Below are positions 17,091 to 27,125 of a stretch of DNA of 38,824 nt, piece after piece; position 1 is the first letter of the stretch, and each line of letters begins with the position of its first letter. The DNA lies in assembly GCA_947624495.1 (NCBI GenBank), contig CANQKP010000002.1:1-38824 (forward strand), in the 5' to 3' direction. Source of the DNA: an uncultured Monoglobus sp. GTDB taxonomy: Bacteria; Bacillota; Clostridia; Monoglobales; Monoglobaceae. The position numbers and the translations under genes were made by a program. Below the pieces are notes generated by a model, which had not been told where the DNA came from, searched no databases, and saw only the letters and a list, made by a program, of their open reading frames with translations.

Positions 17091-18362
17091 TTAGTATATC
17101 ATTCTTATGTCGGCGCCAAGGCTTTCAAAATCCTCGGTTATATTTCTGTAGCCGCGCTCAATATGAGAAACACCGCGGACGCGGGTATTTCCGTCCGCTA
17201 TCAGACCGCCTATCACCATTGCCGCCCCGCCGCGCAGGTCGGAGGAGCGTACCTCGGCTCCGCTGAGGCTTTCCTTGCCCCTGACCACCGCCTGACAGAT
17301 GTTCACATCTATGTCCGCGCCGAGCTTCACCAGTTCCGGCGCGTGGCGAAATCTGTTCTCAAATATCGACTCTATAAATACAGTGGTGCCTTTCGCGACC
17401 GTCATCGCCGCCATGAACGCGGGCTGCGCATCGGTTGGAAATCCCGGATAGTACAGCGTTTTTATGGCATTGACGGCGTTTGGTCTGCCGCTCATGGTCA
17501 GCACTGCGCCGTCGCCGTCCTTTTCAACAACAGCGCCCATGTCGCGCAGGACCGAGCAGCATACGGAAATGTGGTCAAGGTTCACATTACGGAGCAGAAT
17601 TCTTCCGCCGCAGGCGGCGGCAGCCGCCATATATGTAAGCGCCGCTATCCGGTCGGGCATAATCTTATACTCGGCGCCTCTTAAGCTGTCGGTCCCGTTT
17701 ATGACAATCACATCGCTGCCTGCGCCGCTTATATTTGCGCCCATCGCGTTGAGCAAATTTTGCAGATCCACAATTTCAGGCTCTCTTGCGGCATTGCGTA
17801 TTACAGTCTCGCCCTCGGACTTTGCCATGAGCATCATTATATTCTCTGTTGCGCCCACGCTTGGGCAGAGCAGTGAAACCGGTCCCGGTTTAAGCCTTGA
17901 GCGTACCCTGCAACGTATCATTCCGCCTTCCTCTTCGATCTGCACGCCCAGGCGGCGGAACGCCTTAAGGTGCATATCTATCGGTCTTGCCCCGATCTCG
18001 CAGCCTCCGGGGTAGCCTATATCGGCCTCGCCGGTTCTGGACAGCAGCGCGCCCATAAACAAGATCGACGAACGCATTTTGTTCATCATTCCGCTGTCGA
18101 CCGAGCTGCCGAAAACGTTTTCGGCACGTACAGTCACAAGCTCGCCCGCGCGGTCAAACACACATTCCGCGCCGAGGCGTTCAAGTATTTCTATCGTATT
18201 TTCAACATCGCTAAGGGCAGGGCAACCGCCCAAACACGAACATCCTCTGTCGCACAACAGACACGCAGTCAGGCATGGCAGAGCCGCGTTCTTGCAGCCC
18301 TGAACGGTTGTTTCGCCCGTCAGCCGTCTTCTCCCGTTGATGGATATGCAGCCATCCGTCAC
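17091..18362 (-). CDS. murA: UDP-N-acetylglucosamine 1-carboxyvinyltransferase
   Basis: TTVQGCKNAALP; YPGGCEIGARPIDMHLKAFRRLG (catalytic Cys loop); YPGFPTDAQPAFMAAM. GTG start. Confidence 0.95.
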   Translation of the reverse strand: MTDGCISINGRRRLTGETTVQGCKNAALPCLTACLLCDRGCSCLGGCPALSDVENTIEILERLGAECVFDRAGELVTVRAENVFGSSVDSGMMNKMRSSILFMGALLSRTGEADIGYPGGCEIGARPIDMHLKAFRRLGVQIEEEGGMIRCRVRSRLKPGPVSLLCPSVGATENIMMLMAKSEGETVIRNAAREPEIVDLQNLLNAMGANISGAGSDVIVINGTDSLRGAEYKIMPDRIAALTYMAAAAACGGRILLRNVNLDHISVCCSVLRDMGAVVEKDGDGAVLTMSGRPNAVNAIKTLYYPGFPTDAQPAFMAAMTVAKGTTVFIESIFENRFRHAPELVKLGADIDVNICQAVVRGKESLSGAEVRSSDLRGGAAMVIGGLIADGNTRVRGVSHIERGYRNITEDFESLGADIRMIY

Positions 18363-18458
18363 AATAATCCCTCCGTTTTCGCAGCTTAATAATTAAGTCT
18401 AACCTTTTTTGGTTCCCCTAATTATAATATGCCGCTTTGGAGGGTTGGTGATTGGCGA

Positions 18459-19568
18459 TTATTCGTGCGTCAGACGTTTAACCTCTTTATATATCTCCTC
18501 TGTCGCGGTGGCTGTACCCGCTTTTTTTGCGCCGTGCCGCATCGCCTTAAGCTTTTGTTTGTCGTTTACCAGCTCCTCAACAGCTGCGTCCAGAGTATCT
18601 TTGTTAAACTCCTTTTCCAATATGACCTTGGCTCCGCCCTCTTTTTCGACCGCTCTGGCGTTGTGTTCCTGATGATTTGCCGCAACGTAGGGCGACGGCA
18701 CCAAAATCGACGGCTTGCCAAGCGCGGTTATCTCGCTGAGGGTGCTTGCTCCGGCACGGCAGACGATCAGGTCCGCCGCGGACATGACCACGTCCATATT
18801 ATATATGTACTCGCTGACAACAACATCAGGGTGATCCGCCGGGTCGAACCCATTTTGCTCGAACCTTTCGGTCACCGCCTCGTACTGGTGCAGTTTTCCC
18901 GTTCCCATCATTATCTGGTACTTTCCGGTCCTGCCTGCAGAGCTTATCCAGTCTACCACCGTCTTGTTAAAATCTCTCGCTCCGAGACTTCCGCCGAAAA
19001 ACACGATAAACGGGCGGCTGTCCAGCTTAAGTTCCCGGCGGGCGTTAAATTCCGGAGTCGATAAGATCGAGGGACGCACCGGATTTCCGGTGTAAATGAC
19101 CCGCCTGGCGGATTTGATATAATCCTCGGTCGGTCTTGCCCCGACCGCGATAGTATCAACGTATTTTGAAAGCACTCTGGTCGTCACTCCCGGATAGGCG
19201 TTTGACTCGTGGACCAGCGTTGGGACCTTCAGCTTTGCCGCCGCGTACAGAACCGGACCCGCCACATATCCGCCGGTCCCTATGACTATGTCGGGCTTAA
19301 AGCTCTTTATTATTTTTTTGGAGTCCATTATGCTCTTCGGAAGCTCAAAGATGTTTTTAAAATTCTGAAGGTTCATGTTTCTCTCAAAGCCGTGGATCTT
19401 TATTAAGGACAGGTCAAAGCCCATTCTCGGAATAAGCTCGGATTCAAGCCCCTCTTTTGTTCCTACAAACTCGATGTCGCACTTTTCTTTTCCGGATATA
19501 TAATTGGCGATGGCAAGAGCGGGATTGATGTGTCCCGCGGTGCCGCCGCCAGCAAATAAAATTCTCAT
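18459..19568 (-). CDS. murG: UDP-N-acetylglucosamine-N-acetylmuramyl-(pentapeptide) pyrophosphoryl-undecaprenol GlcNAc transferase
   Basis: ILFAGGGTAGHINPALAIA; IGTGGYVAGPVLYAA; CRAGASTLSEITALGKPSILVPSPYVAANHQEHNA. Confidence 0.96.
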   Translation of the reverse strand: MRILFAGGGTAGHINPALAIANYISGKEKCDIEFVGTKEGLESELIPRMGFDLSLIKIHGFERNMNLQNFKNIFELPKSIMDSKKIIKSFKPDIVIGTGGYVAGPVLYAAAKLKVPTLVHESNAYPGVTTRVLSKYVDTIAVGARPTEDYIKSARRVIYTGNPVRPSILSTPEFNARRELKLDSRPFIVFFGGSLGARDFNKTVVDWISSAGRTGKYQIMMGTGKLHQYEAVTERFEQNGFDPADHPDVVVSEYIYNMDVVMSAADLIVCRAGASTLSEITALGKPSILVPSPYVAANHQEHNARAVEKEGGAKVILEKEFNKDTLDAAVEELVNDKQKLKAMRHGAKKAGTATATEEIYKEVKRLTHE

Positions 19569-19571
19569 ATA

Positions 19572-20834
19572 TTATAACACCCTCTCCTGTCTGGATACGT
19601 TTAGTATCAGTCCGATCTCAGCCATTGTTATCGAAAGAGCGGTTCCTCCGTAGCTGAAGAACGGGAGCGGCATTCCGGTAACAGGGAACGACGCCGAAAC
19701 AACGCCGATGTTTATAAGCGCCTGGACTCCGATAAGACCGATACAGCCCACCACGATCAGAGCGCCGAGCATATCCGGCGCCTTTTGAGCTATTCTTATC
19801 CCTCTGAACACAAGGCATACAAACAGCGCTATTACAACAATTACTCCGACCCAGCCGAGTTCCTCGGCAAGCACCGAGAAGATAAAATCGTTATGAGGTT
19901 CGGGCAGAGACATATATTTCTGCCGGCTCTGACCAAAGCCCACCCCGAATATTCCTCCGGAGCCTATCGCATACAGCGACTGTACTATCTGCCAGCCCGA
20001 ACCCTGCTTGTCGGCAAAAGGATCCAAAAACGCGGTTATACGCAAAAGTCTGTATGGCGACGTGATGACCATAACGATTCCGCCCAAGACCACAGGCACC
20101 GCAAGCACGAAAAAGTGCTTTATTTTAGCGCCCGCAGCGAACATCATGAGCATACCCGTGAACACCACAAGAATAGTCGCGCTGAAGTGGGGTTCCAGCA
20201 TCAAAAGGCAGGCGATAACTCCCATTATACCGAGGCACGGCAAAAAGCCTTTGAAAAAGTTTCCGACCCTGTCGCGATATTCGCTCAAAAATTTTGCCAG
20301 CAGCAAAATTGTGGCAAGCTTGGCAATCTCGGAGGGCTGAAAACCGTACAGCCACCTTGTGGCACCATTAACATTGGTACCAACGCCCGGAACCAGCACC
20401 AGAACCAGCAAAATAACGCTGAGTACAAACAGTCCGGTGGCAAATCTCGCAATAAGATGATAATCAAAGATCATACAAAGTACCATTGCGACAACACCAA
20501 AGGCAAGACCGGTAAGCTGACGTTTTACAAAAAACAGGCTGTCCCCGTCCTGATTGGAATACGCTCTTGAACTGCTGGCGCTGTACAGCATAATAATGCC
20601 GAACGCGACCAGGATGATCGTGAACAGCAAAAACTGATAGTCAAAAGCGCCAAACCTTATTTTGGTCCCGCCGACTCTCAGCATATTTTTAACTCTTACT
20701 TTTACCTCCGCGGCTTCGGGTACCCTTCCGCCTCTTTGATTATTGTAATAATCCGGCTCGCCGCGGTAGCTTCTTCTGTTATACACCCGTCCGCCGCCGC
20801 GGCGCGGGTCGTTTCTCTCAGCCAATAATATCAC
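19572..20834 (-). CDS. ftsW: SEDS-family FtsW/SpoVE peptidoglycan polymerase
   Basis: LGWVGVIVVIALF and GMPLPFFSYGGTALSITMAEIGLILNVSRQ. GTG at 20834, or TTG at 20825 with GAGGTGA RBS. Confidence 0.93.
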   Translation of the reverse strand: MILLAERNDPRRGGGRVYNRRSYRGEPDYYNNQRGGRVPEAAEVKVRVKNMLRVGGTKIRFGAFDYQFLLFTIILVAFGIIMLYSASSSRAYSNQDGDSLFFVKRQLTGLAFGVVAMVLCMIFDYHLIARFATGLFVLSVILLVLVLVPGVGTNVNGATRWLYGFQPSEIAKLATILLLAKFLSEYRDRVGNFFKGFLPCLGIMGVIACLLMLEPHFSATILVVFTGMLMMFAAGAKIKHFFVLAVPVVLGGIVMVITSPYRLLRITAFLDPFADKQGSGWQIVQSLYAIGSGGIFGVGFGQSRQKYMSLPEPHNDFIFSVLAEELGWVGVIVVIALFVCLVFRGIRIAQKAPDMLGALIVVGCIGLIGVQALINIGVVSASFPVTGMPLPFFSYGGTALSITMAEIGLILNVSRQERVL

Positions 20835-20866
20835 CTCACAGGACCGATGTCCTTTTTAACCTGACG

Positions 20867-21844
20867 CTACCCAAGCAGGTACATTACCGCGCAAAGCAGC
20901 AGCGTCACAAACGAAAACACACAAACTATCCTAACCTCGCTCCATCCGCACATCTCAAAGTGGTGGTGAATGGGCGACATTTTAAATATACGCTTTCCGG
21001 TCAGTTTAAACGACGTAACCTGCATGATAACCGACAGCGTTTCGATAACATATACAAGACCCACTATCAGCAGCGTCAGCGGCTGTCCGAGCAATATTGC
21101 AATACCGCAGACCGCACCGCCAAGGAACAGCGAGCCGGTATCGCCCATGAAAATCTTTGCCGGCTTCCAGTTATAGAATAAAAATCCCGCAAGAGCGCCG
21201 ATCATTACCGCCGCAAACAGCGCCATTGCGCTGTTTCCGACACGCTCGGAAATCAACAGATAAAATATCATGACGACAAGCGTTATCGTGGTCGCCAGTC
21301 CGTCCAGACCGTCGGTCAAGTTGACACTGTTCACGGTAGCCAGCATAACGAAAATTATAAACGGTATATACAGCCAGTTCAGATTGAGCGCCGCGTCCGT
21401 AAAGGGCAAATCAATTACCGTGCCGGTATCGCCGAAAATCGCTACAAATGCAGCAAATATCAGGGACGCAAGGAATTGAAGGCTGAACTTCTGCGCCGCC
21501 GTCAGACCAAGATTACGCTTTTTTATCACCTTTATATAATCGTCAACAAATCCTATCGCGCCAAAAGCGACCGCCAGCAGGAACACAATCAAAAGCTCCG
21601 AAAAGCTGCCGCTGAAGCCGCCGGATATAATACCCCAGACACAGGTTATGATCAATGCCGCCGCAGCCGCGGATATGAAAATAAGCCCTCCCATTGTGGG
21701 TGTTCCGGACTTGCTCGCGTGCCACGCAGGACCCTCCTCGCGGATCTCCTGACCGAACTTAAGACGTCTGAGCATGGGAATAACCAACATTCCCAAACAC
21801 AATGACAATACCAGCGCAATTGCGCCGCCTACTATGTAATACAT
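20867..21844 (-). CDS. mraY: Phospho-N-acetylmuramoyl-pentapeptide-transferase
   Basis: SKSGTPTMGGLIF, GFVDDYIKVIKKRNLGLTAAQKF, NLTDGLDGLA, MGDTGSLFLGGA, SPIHHHFEMCGWSE. Confidence 0.97.
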   Translation of the reverse strand: MYYIVGGAIALVLSLCLGMLVIPMLRRLKFGQEIREEGPAWHASKSGTPTMGGLIFISAAAAALIITCVWGIISGGFSGSFSELLIVFLLAVAFGAIGFVDDYIKVIKKRNLGLTAAQKFSLQFLASLIFAAFVAIFGDTGTVIDLPFTDAALNLNWLYIPFIIFVMLATVNSVNLTDGLDGLATTITLVVMIFYLLISERVGNSAMALFAAVMIGALAGFLFYNWKPAKIFMGDTGSLFLGGAVCGIAILLGQPLTLLIVGLVYVIETLSVIMQVTSFKLTGKRIFKMSPIHHHFEMCGWSEVRIVCVFSFVTLLLCAVMYLLG

Positions 21845-21900
21845 TTATTTCTCTCCAATCAAACATTTCAATAAACGCTTTTATCCGTCATTATTGTAAA

Positions 21901-23280
21901 TTATAAATTAGCAAGAGCGTCGGCGATCTTCTCAAGGTGCATTCCTCTTGAGCCTTTTATCCAGATAACATCGCCGTCTCTTATTATCGAATTCAGCTTC
22001 GCGATTGCCGCGGCGTTATCCTCAAACTCATACACATCGCTTGGGTTAAGCCCCGCTTCGATTGCGCCCTTTGCTATATTGCCCGCCATTTCGCCGATCG
22101 TGATAAGGCAGTCAATACCCTTTTTCGCGCACATTTTCCCGACGTTTATGTGCGCCCTCTCCGCCGCGTCGCCAAGTTCAAGCATATCCGCAAGGCAGGC
22201 GACTTTGCGGGCGTTTCCGCCGCGCTCCGAAGCGGTCAGCGCCAGCACGTCCATACCGGATTCCATTGAATCCGGACAGGCATTGTAGCAGTCGTTTATA
22301 ACTGTGAAGCGGTCGTACTCGGTTCTGACCTGACGAAGCCCCTCCGGCGCAAAGTCATGCACGCCCTTGATCATGCTCTCGACGCTGATGTTATAGCGGT
22401 AACCGACCAGGATAGCCGCAAGCGCGTTATAAATATGGTGCGCGCCCGGCGCGTTGGTTTCAAAGCGGTAGTCCTCGCCGTCAATCTTTACCGTGAACTC
22501 GCTTCCGCTGGAATACAGTTTTATATCCGTTGCGACAACATCGCAGGCGGGATTGTTGATGCCGAAATAGAGGGTTTCGTAGTCAATATCGCCGTTCTTT
22601 GACCAAAGCAGGTCGTCGTCGCCGTTTAAAATAACGGTTCCGTCAACCGAAAGTCCCTCAAGAATTTCCATTTTTGCTTTTAGGATACCTTCGCGGCTTC
22701 CCAGATGCTCGATATGCGATATTCCGATGTTGGTTATAACAGCGGTGTCGGGCTTCACTATCCGAGTCAGCCTTGATATTTCGCCAAAGCCGCTCATACC
22801 CATTTCGATAACCGCCGCCTCGTTGTCGTCGGACAGACGGAAAAGTGTAAGCGGAACGCCGACCTCGTTATTATAGTTCCCCTCGGTCTTTAAGGTGTTG
22901 TACTCCTGTGCCAAAACCGAGGCAATCATTCCCTTTGTGGAGGTCTTGCCGACGCTGCCGGTTATTCCGACCACCGGAATATTGAAGCGGTCCCTGTAGT
23001 ACGACGCGATGTCGCGCAGGGCTTTATAAGTATCCTCTACCGCAACTACCGGGAGCGTTCCGAAATCGTCCTCGCTCTTGTTCACCACGCAGCATACCGC
23101 GCCGCGCTCGACCGCGCGCCGGACAAACCTGTGTCCGTTGTTGTTCTCGCCGCTCAGAGCGACGAAAACCGCACCTTCCTTTACCTCGCGGTCGTCTCTG
23201 ACCACGTCTTTAACAATATCGTCCCCGTTGCAGTTCCGGATCTCTCCGCCAACAGCCTGCGCCAGGGTTTTAATGTTCAT
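21901..23280 (-). CDS. murF: UDP-N-acetylmuramoyl-tripeptide--D-alanyl-D-alanine ligase
   Basis: GITGSVGKTSTKGMIASVL; NNEVGVPLTLF; VINDCYNACPDSM. Start 23280 or 23292. Confidence 0.95.
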   Translation of the reverse strand: MNIKTLAQAVGGEIRNCNGDDIVKDVVRDDREVKEGAVFVALSGENNNGHRFVRRAVERGAVCCVVNKSEDDFGTLPVVAVEDTYKALRDIASYYRDRFNIPVVGITGSVGKTSTKGMIASVLAQEYNTLKTEGNYNNEVGVPLTLFRLSDDNEAAVIEMGMSGFGEISRLTRIVKPDTAVITNIGISHIEHLGSREGILKAKMEILEGLSVDGTVILNGDDDLLWSKNGDIDYETLYFGINNPACDVVATDIKLYSSGSEFTVKIDGEDYRFETNAPGAHHIYNALAAILVGYRYNISVESMIKGVHDFAPEGLRQVRTEYDRFTVINDCYNACPDSMESGMDVLALTASERGGNARKVACLADMLELGDAAERAHINVGKMCAKKGIDCLITIGEMAGNIAKGAIEAGLNPSDVYEFEDNAAAIAKLNSIIRDGDVIWIKGSRGMHLEKIADALANL

Positions 23281-23324
23281 ACATAACTCCATATTACGTC
23301 TCCTTAAACGCTGAAAACCGCGCC

Positions 23325-24767
23325 TTAACAGCCGAGAAGCTTGGTGACTATCTCGCGCTCGTCAAACTTTATGGTGTCGGTTCCCAATATCTGATAAGTC
23401 TCATGACCTTTTCCTGCCAATAATATTATATCATTTTTTTCCGCGTGGTCAAGAGCATATTCTATTGCTTCAAATCTGTTTGTTATAGCCACATAATCGC
23501 AGTCTGTCTGCTTAACCCCTTCAAGCACCTGCTCGACTATCTTATCCGGGTCCTCGGTTCTCGGATTATCACTGGTAACTACACAGAAATCCGACAGCTC
23601 CGCGGCGATCTTTCCCATCTTCGGACGCTTGCCCGCGTCTCTGTCGCCGCCGCAGCCGAACACCGTCACAATCCTGCCCTTGGCAAAGCCGCGGATAGCG
23701 CTGATAACGTTATAAAGTCCGTCCGGTGTGTGCGCGTAGTCGATGATCACCGTGTAGTCGGTTCCGGGAGTTTTGACAACCTCTATCCTGCCCTTGACGC
23801 CCTCTGCGGTATGGATGCCGTCCACAGAGTCCTTTAACGATATTCCCGCAGCAAGGCAGCAGCCTATCGCGGTCAAGGCGTTATACACCGAAAACCGTCC
23901 CGGAATGGGAAGCTCGACCCTGCGCGTCTCTCCGCCAAAGCTCGCGTCAAAAGCAACACCGTCGCCCCGAAGTTCAATATTATCCGCCTTGAGAGAACAC
24001 TCGCCGTCAATGCCGTAGGTAATGATATTATCGCACTTGGCGTTTTCCAGCAGGAACTTTGACGCGCTGTCGTCTATATTTATAACCCCGTTTTTGCTGA
24101 TGTTAAAGAGTATGCTCTTCGCGGCAAGATATTCCTCCATTGTTTTATGAAAATCCAGATGATCCTGTGTGATATTGGTAAACGCGCCCACATCATATTC
24201 ACAGGAAGCAACTCTGTCCAGTGCCAGCGCGTGGGACGAGACTTCCATTACAACGTAGTCCACACTCTCCCGCGCTATGCGGTCAAACAGTTCCATAAGC
24301 TCAAGCGACTCCGGAGTTGTGCGGGATGCGGGGATAACAGTATCGCCTATCATGTTCTGGTTGGTTCCGATAAGACCGACCTTCTTGCCCATATGCTCCA
24401 GAATTGCCTTGATCAGATATGTTGATGTGGTCTTTCCGTTTGTGCCGGTTATGCCGATAAGACCGAACTTTCTGTAAGGATAGTCGTAGTAAACAGCCGC
24501 CATATGCGCCAGCGCCGCTCTTGTGTTTTTAACCACTGCGCACGGCACATCGACCGTGGGCAGGTCATGCTCCGCAACGACAGCGACCGCGCCGTTTTCC
24601 ACCGCGGACTTGGCAAACTTGTGTCCGTCCATCGCAAACCCCGTTATGCAAACGAACACGTATCCCGGCTTAACTTTACGGGAGTCATACGCTATGCCGC
24701 TTATATTCAAGCTGCCGCCCGCCGTTTTCCTGACTTCAACATCCTTCAGCAATTCAGATAATGTCAA
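23325..24767 (-). CDS. murE: UDP-N-acetylmuramyl-tripeptide synthetase
   Basis: GITGTNGKTTSTYLIKAIL; VMEVSSHALALDRV; TSDNPRTEDPDKIV (DNPR motif suggests diaminopimelate-type); TTG start. Confidence 0.95.
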   Translation of the reverse strand: MTLSELLKDVEVRKTAGGSLNISGIAYDSRKVKPGYVFVCITGFAMDGHKFAKSAVENGAVAVVAEHDLPTVDVPCAVVKNTRAALAHMAAVYYDYPYRKFGLIGITGTNGKTTSTYLIKAILEHMGKKVGLIGTNQNMIGDTVIPASRTTPESLELMELFDRIARESVDYVVMEVSSHALALDRVASCEYDVGAFTNITQDHLDFHKTMEEYLAAKSILFNISKNGVINIDDSASKFLLENAKCDNIITYGIDGECSLKADNIELRGDGVAFDASFGGETRRVELPIPGRFSVYNALTAIGCCLAAGISLKDSVDGIHTAEGVKGRIEVVKTPGTDYTVIIDYAHTPDGLYNVISAIRGFAKGRIVTVFGCGGDRDAGKRPKMGKIAAELSDFCVVTSDNPRTEDPDKIVEQVLEGVKQTDCDYVAITNRFEAIEYALDHAEKNDIILLAGKGHETYQILGTDTIKFDEREIVTKLLGC

Positions 24768-24858
24768 AATAACTCACACCCTTTCTGCCGCGGCAGCAGC
24801 CGCAGCACAGTTATCTTTATATTCATATAGTTTACGTATTTTTTTAATTTAATATGTT

Positions 24859-27099
24859 TTAATCGTTTGTCGTCTCCGACTCGTCGTAACGGAAGTTGAG
24901 CGATACAACCGTACCCGGCTCGACCATTGTACCCTCGACCGGCGACTGACTTATGCAGGTGGCATTCCTGCCGTATTTGGAAACGCCTTTGATTTTGGCG
25001 TTAAGTCCGTTATCCTCAAGGGTCGCGTTCGCCGAAGCGGGAGTTTCGCCGATAACATCAGGCACAGCCACTGACCTTTCAGCCGAAGAACCCTCGGTAT
25101 AAACAACGACCGTGCTTCCCTGAGTTACCTTGGTATGGGCTTTGGGTATCTGGTCAGTTATCACGTCTCCTCCGCCGCTGGTCTTAATATTAAGACCGCT
25201 TTCATCAAGAGCTATGCCCGCGTCCGCCTTGGTCATTCCGGTCACATCCGGAATTTCGACATCTATATATTCTTCCTCGTCAGGGTTATACATAGGCTCA
25301 ACGCCCAAATACTGGAGCGTCTCGCTTAATATATCGCGCACGACCGGAGCGGCGATCTGACCGCCGTAATATGAGTCGCCATTAGGCTCGTCAAGGATAA
25401 CAAGACAGAGAACCTGCGGATCGTCCGCCGGAGCAAAGCCGATAAACGATGCGATATGCTTGCCGTTGCCTCTGGGGATCTTTTCGGATGTACCGGTCTT
25501 GCCGGCAATTCTGTAACCCGCGAGATACGCGTTCTTTCCGCCGCCCTCTGAAACGACCGACTCAAGTATTTTGCACATCTCTCCGCTGGTCTCCTTGGAA
25601 ATCACCTGGCGCACCGTTTCCGGCTCGGTATTTTCCACTATGCCCATATCGGAGTTTACTATCTGCTTGACTATATGCGGCTTCATAAGTGTGCCGCCGT
25701 TGGCGACCGCGCTGACCGCCGCCGCCATCTGGAGCGGCGTTACGGTTATCGACTGACCGAACGACTCGGTGGCAAGATCCACGTCGCTCATATCAACGCC
25801 ATAGCCCGTGCCTGCCGCCTCTCCGGGGATCTCTATGCCGGTCTTTTGCAGAAATCCGAACGCTTTAACGCCGGTCACAAATCTCTCCTTGCCTATCTTC
25901 TGACCGATCTGGATAAACGCAGGGTTGCAGGAATTCTGCACCGCCATGGCGAAGTCCTGAGTTCCGTGTCCGTTCGTGTTCGCGCACTTGATCGTGCGGT
26001 CCGCAACCTGATACGAGCCGCCGCAGGTGAACATATCGGTAAGCGCGCACGCACGCGTGTCAAGAGCAATCGACGCCGTCACCGACTTAAACGTGGAGCC
26101 GGGTTCATAGGAGTCGACTACCGCTTTGTTTCGTCTCACGGTCTGCATTACCTCGCCCAACTTTTCGTTATACTCGGTGCCGTCAAGCTTTTCAAGCTCT
26201 TCTTCTATATCGGGGAATTTTTCCTTGATAGCATCGGTAATTTCAAACGGCTCATTAAGATTATAGTCCGGTTCGGTACACATTGCGAGGATCTCCGCGG
26301 TATTCACATCCATAACTATTGCCGCGGCTCCGTTTGCCACCTTGTTGTCGGCGGCAGCCGCCTCAAGGTTTTTCTGGACATAGCTTTGTATCGTCTCATC
26401 AATCGTGAGGACCACGCTGTTGCCGTCCTGTGCCGCAATGTAGTTCTCGTAACCGCTGTTGCCCTCAAGACCGGTGGACTGCTGGGCGGAAACGACCCTG
26501 CCCGGCACGCCGCTCAGCTCGTCGTCGTATATGTTCTCTATTCCTTCAAGACCCTGATTGTCAGTTCCGCAAAATCCGATAACCTGAGCCGCGAAATTGT
26601 TGTAGGGGTAGTATCTCTTGACATCCTCCGTGAACACGACTCCGTCGAGCGACACAGAGTTCACATACTCTCTCAGTTCGTCGGCGACCGCTTTGTCAAC
26701 TTTCTTTTTTAACGACTCGTTCTGAATATTCTTTGATATCTTGTCCTTGACCGTCTCCATTTCCATGCCGAGAATATCGGCTATGTCCCGTGACACGCTG
26801 TCGAGGCTGAGTTGACGCTTTTCAATCGACCTGCGCACCGCGTCCGGAGTTATGCTTATAGACTCAACCGTGATGTTTGACGCAAGCACCTTGTAATTTC
26901 TGTCGTATATGTTGCCGCGCTTGGCACTCACCGTGTTGTCGCTGGTCTGCTGGTCAAGAGCCTCTCTTGAAAGCTCGCTGCCGCGGACGATCTGGATCCA
27001 GCCGACCCTCAGGCACAGCGCAAACATAAGGACCGCAAAAGCGCCGGCTATGAACATCAGCCTGCCGCCGGGTCTTTTTCTCTTAACTTTTCCCGCCAT
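24859..27099 (-). CDS. Class B penicillin-binding protein (FtsI/SpoVD type) with two PASTA domains
   Basis: SYEPGSTFKSVTASIALD (SxxK), KTGTSEKIP (KTG), VDIEIPDVTGMTKADAG-like and AVPDVIGETPASANATLEDNGL PASTA repeats. Start MAGKVKRKRPGGR at 27099 behind GGAGGAAAG. Confidence 0.94.
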   Translation of the reverse strand: MAGKVKRKRPGGRLMFIAGAFAVLMFALCLRVGWIQIVRGSELSREALDQQTSDNTVSAKRGNIYDRNYKVLASNITVESISITPDAVRRSIEKRQLSLDSVSRDIADILGMEMETVKDKISKNIQNESLKKKVDKAVADELREYVNSVSLDGVVFTEDVKRYYPYNNFAAQVIGFCGTDNQGLEGIENIYDDELSGVPGRVVSAQQSTGLEGNSGYENYIAAQDGNSVVLTIDETIQSYVQKNLEAAAADNKVANGAAAIVMDVNTAEILAMCTEPDYNLNEPFEITDAIKEKFPDIEEELEKLDGTEYNEKLGEVMQTVRRNKAVVDSYEPGSTFKSVTASIALDTRACALTDMFTCGGSYQVADRTIKCANTNGHGTQDFAMAVQNSCNPAFIQIGQKIGKERFVTGVKAFGFLQKTGIEIPGEAAGTGYGVDMSDVDLATESFGQSITVTPLQMAAAVSAVANGGTLMKPHIVKQIVNSDMGIVENTEPETVRQVISKETSGEMCKILESVVSEGGGKNAYLAGYRIAGKTGTSEKIPRGNGKHIASFIGFAPADDPQVLCLVILDEPNGDSYYGGQIAAPVVRDILSETLQYLGVEPMYNPDEEEYIDVEIPDVTGMTKADAGIALDESGLNIKTSGGGDVITDQIPKAHTKVTQGSTVVVYTEGSSAERSVAVPDVIGETPASANATLEDNGLNAKIKGVSKYGRNATCISQSPVEGTMVEPGTVVSLNFRYDESETTND

Positions 27100-27125
27100 A
27101 AGTCTTTCCTCCAAAAATCCAACAA

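Noticed and set aside
24785-24796. Perfect 12-bp palindrome ctgccgcggcag between murE and the PBP gene
   Set aside because: Short and GC-rich; likely to occur by chance in this composition and not linked to a promoter.
25675-26712. 345-aa plus-strand ORF
   Set aside because: Antisense to the PBP catalytic domain; composition typical of a shadow frame in GC-biased coding DNA.
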